Of a stretch of 46,252 nt of DNA, positions 40,984 to 46,252 are shown in pieces (position 1 is the first letter of the stretch; each line of letters begins with the position of its first letter). Origin of the DNA: an uncultured Clostridia bacterium (GTDB taxonomy: Bacteria; Bacillota; Clostridia; TANB77; CAG-465); assembly GCA_948562205.1 (NCBI GenBank), contig CAOYAN010000014.1, positions 1-46,252 of the forward strand, written 5' to 3'. The notes below the pieces were generated by a model, which had not been told where the DNA came from, did not search any database, and saw nothing but the letters and a program-made list of their open reading frames with translations. Position numbers and translations under genes: made by a program.

Positions 40984-41551
40984 TTTCATTTAATATTATA
41001 TTTTCAATCTCATCTATATTTAGTTTATTCTCGCTTGAGAAAGCAACAATTTTTTCTTTTGCAAATAAAGTTTTTGTTATTTGAAGTAGATGATTATCAA
41101 TTTTTGTTTTTGCTATTTTATCAGCCTTTGTAGCAACAATAGTAAAAGGTATGTTTTGATCAAGTAACCATTCATACATTATTCTATCATTTTCAGTAGG
41201 CTTATGCCTTATATCTACTAAAAAGAATATATGCTTTATTTTTTCATTATTATTTATATATTTATTTATAAGTTTATTTGTATTTTCTTTTTCTTTTTGG
41301 GACATTTTAGAATATCCATAACCAGGAAGATCTACTAAATAAAAATTATTATTTACATTATAATAGTTTAGACTTCTAGTTTTACCAGGTGTTTGTCCAA
41401 CTTTAGCAAGTCTTTTTTGTCCACACATAGAGTTTATAAATGATGATTTACCAACATTTGATTTACCAACAAGAACTATTTGTTTAAGTTCTGTTTTTAG
41501 AATATTTGCTGTATTAAATACAGAAGTTTCAAATTTAACATTTTTTAACAT
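40973..41551 (-). CDS. engB: Ribosome-biogenesis GTPase EngB/YsxC
   Basis: A 192-residue TRAFAC GTPase needed for 50S subunit assembly. G1 is GKSNVGKS (29-36), followed by the switch region GQTPGKTRSLNYY, G3 DLPGYGYSK, G4 ATKADK and G5 FSSENK. Length is typical. GAGGTAAG precedes ATG 41551. In many Firmicutes it follows lon; here it stands alone. Confidence 0.96.
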   Translation of the reverse strand: MLKNVKFETSVFNTANILKTELKQIVLVGKSNVGKSSFINSMCGQKRLAKVGQTPGKTRSLNYYNVNNNFYLVDLPGYGYSKMSQKEKENTNKLINKYINNNEKIKHIFFLVDIRHKPTENDRIMYEWLLDQNIPFTIVATKADKIAKTKIDNHLLQITKTLFAKEKIVAFSSENKLNIDEIENIILNEIEA

Positions 41552-41606
41552 AACTTACCTCACATATAATTATAATAACATAAATACTAAAAAAAAGCAA
41601 GAGTGC

Positions 41607-41635
41607 TTGACATAAGACAAGTTAGAATATATAAT
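41607..41635 (+). promoter_or_regulatory. Promoter of the 41684-42296 pair
   Basis: TTGACA (41607-41612), 17-bp spacer, TATAAT (41630-41635), a perfect consensus. Confidence 0.82.
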
Positions 41636-41683
41636 ATGAAAAAATATATAAGCTTCAAAACAAATGTATAGGAGGAAAGTAGT

Positions 41684-42037
41684 ATGATGAAAAAAGAAGA
41701 AAAAGTAGATGAGAGCCATTTAAATTTATTAAGACAAAATAGTATGAATGATTTAATAGAGATTTCATCTAAGACTTATGATATTATTGTCTTAGGTAAT
41801 GTATATAAGTCTTATCCTAGAGATGATAAAAAAGAAAAATTTCTAAGTTTTATAGACTTTTTACTTTGGATTCTTACAAAGACAAGAAAAGTATCAGATT
41901 TAGAAGAAATAGTAGAAAAATATAATGAGAAAGGTATAAAAGAATTTGTACGTTATTATTTTAAATATTATGATGATGCGATGATTAGGATAAATGAGAC
42001 TTTCGCATATTGTGATAGGGTAGAAAGTCTACCTTAA
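41684..42037 (+). CDS. Hypothetical soluble protein, 117 aa
   Basis: Family not recognised. Mostly helical and charged; central segments are DIIVLGNVYKSYPRDDKKEK and FVRYYFKYYDDAMIRINETF. No membrane helix or metal motif. GGAGGAAAG precedes the two adjacent ATG codons at 41684 and 41687. Driven by a perfect-consensus promoter, so it is probably well expressed. It lies 22 nt before the small Cys protein. Confidence 0.62.
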   Translation: MMKKEEKVDESHLNLLRQNSMNDLIEISSKTYDIIVLGNVYKSYPRDDKKEKFLSFIDFLLWILTKTRKVSDLEEIVEKYNEKGIKEFVRYYFKYYDDAMIRINETFAYCDRVESLP

Positions 42038-42059
42038 AAAGTATTATGAGGAAACAGAA

Positions 42060-42296
42060 ATGATAGAGTCAATAACAAAAAAATTATTAAATAATATCAA
42101 TATTATTATTGAAGAAGAAAAAGATGATGGAGGATATCATAGATCTTGTTACAAACCTAGTAAAAATTGTTCTAATTTAGACTCATATGGTATCATTTGT
42201 GTAAGATGTGGTAAATGTGGCAGAAAGTTTGTTAAGGCTAAAAAAATAAAAAATAATATGGATAGACTTAAGGTCATTTTTAAAGTGTTATTTTAA
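42060..42296 (+). CDS. Small zinc-ribbon-like protein, 78 aa
   Basis: Family not recognised. The second half contains CVRCGKCGRKFVKAKK, with two further Cys upstream (SCYKPSKNC), giving a plausible four-Cys metal site like a one-strand zinc ribbon. The end is basic. It probably belongs to the same transcript as the 41684 gene and is followed by a strong terminator. Confidence 0.58.
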   Translation: MIESITKKLLNNINIIIEEEKDDGGYHRSCYKPSKNCSNLDSYGIICVRCGKCGRKFVKAKKIKNNMDRLKVIFKVLF

Positions 42297-42307
42297 ATTT
42301 GATATTA

Positions 42308-42343
42308 AAAAAGGTGCTAGTTTTTTAAAACTAGTACCTTTTT
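42308..42343. terminator. Bidirectional terminator before serS
   Basis: Arms at 42308-42324 and 42327-42343 (AAAAAGGTGCTAGTTTT with AAAACTAGTACCTTTTT, one G-U) form a long near-perfect hairpin with A/T tracts on both sides. Confidence 0.88.
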
Positions 42344-42347
42344 GTAA

Positions 42348-43625
42348 TTACTTTTTCTTTTCTATTTTTGTCATACCACCCATGTAAGGTATTAAAACTT
42401 CTGGAATATTTACTGATCCATCAGCATTTTGATATAACTCTAGAAGTGGAATTAGTATTCTAGGTGATGCTATTGCAGTATTGTTTAATGTATAACAATA
42501 TTTTGTATTTCCATCTTTATCTTTGTATTTTATATTACTACGTCTTGCTTGGAAATCGTTAAATGAAGAACAAGAATGAGTTTCACTATATTTACCACGA
42601 CTTGGCATCCATGCCTCAATATCGTGTTTTCTAACTTGACCAATTCCCATATCTCCAGTACAAACTTTAACAACCCTATATGGTATTTTTAAATCTTGCA
42701 TTATTTCTTCAGCATTTGCAAGTAAGAAGTCATGTAGTTTGTATTGTTCATCAAAGTCTGCTTTACACATTATAACTTGTTCTATTTTAGTAAATTGATG
42801 TACTCTATAAAGACCTCTTGTATCTTTACCATAAGTACCAGCTTCACGTCTATAACAGCTTGAATATCCACAATACATTTTAGGTAGACAGTCTTCATTT
42901 TCAAAAGTTTCATTGCTATGATATGAAACAAGTGCAACCTCAGATGTACCAACTAAGTATAAATTATCTTCTGTAACAGCATAAGCTTGATCACGTCCAC
43001 CAGGAAAATAACTTGTACCATACATAGGTGCTTCTTTTACAAGAGTAGGTACTGTCATAGGAGTAAATCCTTTTTTTACTAAGTTATCTACAACATATCT
43101 ACAAAGTGCCATTTCAAGTAGAACAGCTTCATTTTTTAAATAGTATGATCTAGATCCTGCAACTTTAACACCTCTTGGAATGTCAATTAAGTCAAGTGAC
43201 TCTGCAAGATCAACATGATCTTTTATTTCAAAGTCAAATGTAGGAAGTTCTCCAACTGTTTTAATTTCAACATTGTCTTCATCAGTTTTTCCAATAGGTA
43301 TTTCTTCGAATGGAACACCAGGAACTTCATACATTAAGTTATCAAATTCTTCTTTTAGTGGTGTAGTTTCTTCTTCTAATTTTGTAATTTTTTCTTTTAA
43401 TGTTCTTACATATTCTATTGTATTTTTCTTTTCACTATCTGCAAGTGTAGGGATAGAAGAAGATAGTTTATTTCTCTCTTCTCTTAAGTTGTCTAATTCT
43501 TGATTTTTTGTACGAAGAATAATATCTATCTCTAGTAGGCGATCTATATCTACATTTATTAATTTATTTTCTGCTGCTTTTTTTACTATGTCACTATTTT
43601 CTCTTATATATTTTATATCTAACAT
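42348..43625 (-). CDS. serS: Seryl-tRNA synthetase
   Basis: A 425-residue class II synthetase charging tRNA-Ser and tRNA-Sec. The N-terminal long coiled coil (about residues 28-100) that grips the tRNA arm is followed by the core: TPMTVPTLVKEAPMYGTSYF, TSEVALVSYHSNE, motif 2 (CGYSSCYRREAGTYGKDTRG) and motif 3 (LNNTAIASPRILIPLLELYQ). GGAGTGAA precedes ATG 43625. No T-box leader is seen upstream. Confidence 0.97.
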   Translation of the reverse strand: MLDIKYIRENSDIVKKAAENKLINVDIDRLLEIDIILRTKNQELDNLREERNKLSSSIPTLADSEKKNTIEYVRTLKEKITKLEEETTPLKEEFDNLMYEVPGVPFEEIPIGKTDEDNVEIKTVGELPTFDFEIKDHVDLAESLDLIDIPRGVKVAGSRSYYLKNEAVLLEMALCRYVVDNLVKKGFTPMTVPTLVKEAPMYGTSYFPGGRDQAYAVTEDNLYLVGTSEVALVSYHSNETFENEDCLPKMYCGYSSCYRREAGTYGKDTRGLYRVHQFTKIEQVIMCKADFDEQYKLHDFLLANAEEIMQDLKIPYRVVKVCTGDMGIGQVRKHDIEAWMPSRGKYSETHSCSSFNDFQARRSNIKYKDKDGNTKYCYTLNNTAIASPRILIPLLELYQNADGSVNIPEVLIPYMGGMTKIEKKK

Positions 43626-43703
43626 AAAAATTCACTCCTTAATATTTATTATAACGTATTAATTATATTATAACTGCTTTTAAAATTCAAGTAGTTGTAA
43701 TGT

Positions 43704-44234
43704 TTAATTTTCTTCTTTTGTCATCATTTCAAGTAGTTTGGAGTATATTGTTTCTGCATTTTTACTCCAATTTCTAGAAATGTTTTTGGCTTGTGCTTTA
43801 TTTCCAGCATAAATAGTAATGTTTACAAGTTCATCATTACCATCTTTTATATAGCAGGAGACTTTAAACTCTTCTGATTTTATAGGCATAATTGTAGTAT
43901 CAATAGAATAATCAGTTTTTATTTTTACCATATTCTTATTTATTATTTTTTTAATATTATATAAGTTTACACCAGGTATTAATTCTAAAAGCTCACTTAG
44001 TGTTAAAATACCATTTTCAGTTATTTCATATAATAAAGTACTATCTTGTAAAGTTTCACTAATATAATTACTTCTTTTTAGTTCTTCTACATATGCACAT
44101 ATATCAAAATAAGTTATATCTTCAAAATCTTCACAAAACTTTGCAATTTGATTGATTGATAAGGCTTTAGAGTTAGTATCTAGTATATATAAAACTAAAA
44201 TTTTATTATCAAAAAGTTCTAAGTCTTTTGCCAT
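43704..44234 (-). CDS. DUF4364 family winged-helix-like protein
   Basis: A 176-residue protein. The N-terminal 75 residues (KILVLYILDTNSKALSINQI, then FDICAYVEELKRSNYISE and LYEITENGILTLSELLELIP) read as a winged helix. The C-terminal half is a beta-rich domain. DUF4364 is a clostridial family, probably DNA binding, whose target is unknown. AGGTAGG precedes ATG 44234. It is upstream of serS on the same strand, about 80 nt away, and divergent from cmk. Confidence 0.82.
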   Translation of the reverse strand: MAKDLELFDNKILVLYILDTNSKALSINQIAKFCEDFEDITYFDICAYVEELKRSNYISETLQDSTLLYEITENGILTLSELLELIPGVNLYNIKKIINKNMVKIKTDYSIDTTIMPIKSEEFKVSCYIKDGNDELVNITIYAGNKAQAKNISRNWSKNAETIYSKLLEMMTKEEN

Positions 44235-44329
44235 AAAAGTTTACCTACCTTTCTTAAAACTACTTTACAAATATTAATATATATGATACCATAATTTAAA
44301 GAAAAAATAAAGAGGAGAGGGAAAATATT

Positions 44330-45019
44330 ATGGAAAATACTAATAAAAATTATACAATTGCAATAGATGGAGGAGCAGCTACAGGAAAATCTGTTTTAGC
44401 TAGAGGTATAGCAAAGAAATTAAATATACTTTATTTAGATACTGGAGCTATGTATAGGGCAGCAGGTTTATATTTTTTAGATAGAGGGCTTGAGTTTAAT
44501 GAAAAAAATATAAATAAACATATAGATAATATTGATGTTAAGCTGGAGTATGAAAATGGTATTACAAAAGTATATTTAAATAATGTTGAAGTAACAGATA
44601 GAATTCGTACATCAAAGGCTAGTATGGGAGCATCTGATGTTTCTAAATTTTTACCAGTAAGAGAAAAACTTTTATATCTTCAAAGAGAAATGGCTAAGGG
44701 ACAAAATGTTGTATTAGAGGGAAGAGATGTTACTACTGTGGTATTTCCAAATGCTACACTTAAAATATTTCTTACAGCTACACCTGATATTCGTGCAATA
44801 AGAAGACAAAGAGATTTAGCAAAAAGAGGTGAAATAAAAGATGCAGAAATTGTAAAAGAAGAATTATTAAGACGTGATCTTCAAGATACAACAAGAAAAG
44901 AGTCACCACTAAAGAAAGCAGAAGATGCTATAGAAATTGATACAACTCTTCTTACAAATGATGATACAGTAGATATGGTAATAGATTTACTTAAGGAAAG
45001 AGTTGAAATAAATGCTTAA
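44330..45019 (+). CDS. cmk: Cytidylate kinase
   Basis: A 229-residue kinase converting CMP and dCMP to the diphosphates. The P-loop is GGAATGKS within IAIDGGAATGKSVLARGIAK; then LDTGAMYRAAGLYF, VVLEGRDVTTVVFPNA and the lid segment RRQRDLAKRGEI. AAGAGGAGAGGG precedes ATG 44330. It overlaps plsC by 8 nt, the common cmk-plsC order of Firmicutes. Confidence 0.97.
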   Translation: MENTNKNYTIAIDGGAATGKSVLARGIAKKLNILYLDTGAMYRAAGLYFLDRGLEFNEKNINKHIDNIDVKLEYENGITKVYLNNVEVTDRIRTSKASMGASDVSKFLPVREKLLYLQREMAKGQNVVLEGRDVTTVVFPNATLKIFLTATPDIRAIRRQRDLAKRGEIKDAEIVKEELLRRDLQDTTRKESPLKKAEDAIEIDTTLLTNDDTVDMVIDLLKERVEINA

Positions 45020-45623
45020 ATTTGTAAAGTTTATTATAAATATTATTTTTTGTCATTTCTTGTATAGAGTAAGATATATAAACAAGGAGAAAGAAGAGAA
45101 ACTTGAGAGATGTTTGATATGTCCAAATCATTCTAATACATTAGAGCCTTTATGGATATATGCAAAAACAGATAATTTATGGATAATGGCAAAGGCAGAG
45201 TTGTTTAAGTATAAAATCTTTGGATATCTTTTTAAAAAATGCCATGTATTTCCTATAAGAAGAGGACAAAAAGATGTTAAAAGTATTATGCATGCAATAA
45301 ATATATTTGAGGGAGAAAGTAAAAGAAAACTTTTAATTTTTCCTGAGGGAAGAAGAATAAAAAAAGATAAAGAAATGGGTGTTGCAAAGGTTGGTGCAGC
45401 ATATATTGCACATAAAGCAGGAGTACCAATAATACCTGTATATTTGACGAAGAATGCAAGGCTTTTTTCTAAAGTATATGTTGTTTATGGAGATCCAGTA
45501 TATGTTCCAGATGATATAGTAGAAGATAAAAGAAAGATGGCAGAATTTGCAGATAGGATGTTAAAGAAGGCATACAGTTTAAAAGAAAAGTATTTAGAAA
45601 ATAAAGAGGCAAAGAGCAAGTAA
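45012..45623 (+). CDS. plsC: 1-acyl-glycerol-3-phosphate acyltransferase (PlsC-like)
   Basis: A 203-residue membrane-associated acyltransferase making phosphatidic acid. A hydrophobic N-terminal helix is followed by motif I, CPNHSNTLEPLW, where the usual His-x4-Asp pair reads His40-x4-Glu45; then the acceptor-site segment VFPIRRGQKDV and motif III, FPEGRR. The Asp to Glu change keeps the charge. The ribosome site is weak and the start lies inside cmk, so translation is probably coupled. Confidence 0.9.
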   Translation: MLKFVKFIINIIFCHFLYRVRYINKEKEEKLERCLICPNHSNTLEPLWIYAKTDNLWIMAKAELFKYKIFGYLFKKCHVFPIRRGQKDVKSIMHAINIFEGESKRKLLIFPEGRRIKKDKEMGVAKVGAAYIAHKAGVPIIPVYLTKNARLFSKVYVVYGDPVYVPDDIVEDKRKMAEFADRMLKKAYSLKEKYLENKEAKSK

Positions 45624-45642
45624 AAAATACTTGTTCTTTTTT
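45613..45642 (+). terminator. Terminator of the cmk-plsC operon
   Basis: AGAGCAAGTA (45613-45622) pairs with TACTTGTTCT (45628-45637) with one G-U, followed by a T run. Confidence 0.85.
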
Positions 45643-45653
45643 GGATAAAAGTA

Positions 45654-45682
45654 TTGCATTTAAAATATATAAAGTATATAAT
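45654..45682 (+). promoter_or_regulatory. Promoter of the MarR-type gene
   Basis: TTGCAT (45654-45659), 17-bp spacer, TATAAT (45677-45682). Confidence 0.65.
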
Positions 45683-45734
45683 ATGTGATGTACATATATT
45701 TATATGCAAAAAATAAGATTTTTAGGAGGGAATT

Positions 45735-46169
45735 ATGAATTTTATAACGTATAAAAATACAATAGATAAACTTAGCAGAAGCATGGAAAATGGTATTATG
45801 GAAACTTTAAGACCATTTTGCTATAAACACAAAATAACATATTTACAATATCAAATACTTGCAGTAATTTTTGAGGAGGGAACACTAAATATAGGGGAGT
45901 TAAGTGAGAATATGAGTATGGATACAGGTAATATGTCAGCTCAATGTAAAAGACTTGAACAAAAAGGATATACTCTAAGACTTAGAAAAAAATATGATGA
46001 AAGAGTAGTAGATGTATCTCTAACAAAACAAGGAAGACTTGTAATAATGGAGTTAAATGATATTTTAAATAAAAGCTATAAAAGTAATTGGGAAAAGTTA
46101 TCTGCTGAAGAAAAAGACAACTTGCTTAATAGTTTTAAAACAATGAATAAAATATTTTCAAACAAATAA
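45735..46169 (+). CDS. MarR-family transcriptional regulator
   Basis: A 144-residue winged-helix protein. The DNA-binding part reads TYLQYQILAVIFEEGTLNIG, ELSENMSMDTGNMSAQCKRL (recognition helix), EQKGYTLRLRKKYDERVVDV (wing) and SLTKQGR, all typical of MarR. Members usually repress their own or adjacent genes and respond to small ligands; the target is outside the window or unknown. TAGGAGGG precedes ATG 45735. The last 83 bases of the window hold no ORF. Confidence 0.93.
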   Translation: MNFITYKNTIDKLSRSMENGIMETLRPFCYKHKITYLQYQILAVIFEEGTLNIGELSENMSMDTGNMSAQCKRLEQKGYTLRLRKKYDERVVDVSLTKQGRLVIMELNDILNKSYKSNWEKLSAEEKDNLLNSFKTMNKIFSNK

Positions 46170-46252
46170 TGATGGTATATTTTTTCTCTATGATATGTGT
46201 CAATAGTTTTCAGAAATGTCACATAAAAAAGCGTAAATTATTTTTCAGAAAT

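Overview
The window is a strongly AT-rich chromosomal segment, almost certainly from a Clostridia-type Firmicute, probably an uncultured gut lineage. The signs are consensus TTGACA/TATAAT promoters, strong GGAGG ribosome sites, DUF4364, a TSCPD protein, diadenylate cyclase CdaA, an Asp23-type protein, GlyRS of the alpha2 type and RluA/RF2/RNase HII gene neighbourhoods. Most of it is housekeeping; the lineage itself is inferred, not measured.

Layout. 1-3.6 kb: tail of an Rpn-type nuclease, small membrane and unknown genes, rpmF, a DUF512 radical-SAM protein. 3.8-6.3 kb: RluA pseudouridine synthase, prfB (no programmed frameshift) and a HAD phosphatase-like gene. 6.4-9.3 kb: two related membrane-anchored proteins, a second RluA and a small coiled-coil protein. 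Three of the transcription units here, plus one at 12.2 kb, share a nearly identical promoter box. 9.4-12.1 kb: operon of a CYTH-TrmN6 fusion, rsmI and rnhB. 12.2-12.66 kb: an isolated, comparatively GC-rich transcript with a short ORF and a structured tail. 12.8-16.2 kb: exoA, an acidic coiled-coil protein, class II aldolase, TSCPD protein. 16.9-26.2 kb: pnp with a hairpin leader, a P-loop/Asp23 fusion, glyS, a 33-residue membrane peptide, cdaA, greA, lysS. 26.2-31.3 kb: lipid kinase, peptidoglycan-binding protein, dCMP deaminase, trmL, elongator tRNA-Met and two DNA-repair-like genes. 31.3-33.1 kb: heavy-metal exporter with palindromic operator candidates, an interrupted small gene, initiator tRNA-fMet.

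The standout is at 34.0-37.6 kb: a full-length type II-C-like Cas9 standing alone between a membrane-anchored unknown and ackA. Both key HNH catalytic residues are replaced (His to Tyr619, Asn to Ala642), while all four RuvC catalytic residues are kept (D8, E541, H758, D761). There is no cas1, cas2 or CRISPR array in the window. A consensus promoter followed almost at once by an intrinsic terminator lies directly before the cas9 ribosome site. A single repeat- or anti-repeat-like 37-nt element and a 9-bp hairpin lie just after the gene. This looks like a naturally HNH-dead, RuvC-competent Cas9 (a predicted non-target-strand nickase or guided binder), possibly repurposed.

37.6-46.2 kb returns to housekeeping: ackA, a flavin-reductase/PCP_red fusion, a small-RNA candidate with an anti-Shine-Dalgarno loop, a TVP38-type membrane protein, engB, serS, DUF4364, cmk, plsC and a MarR regulator.
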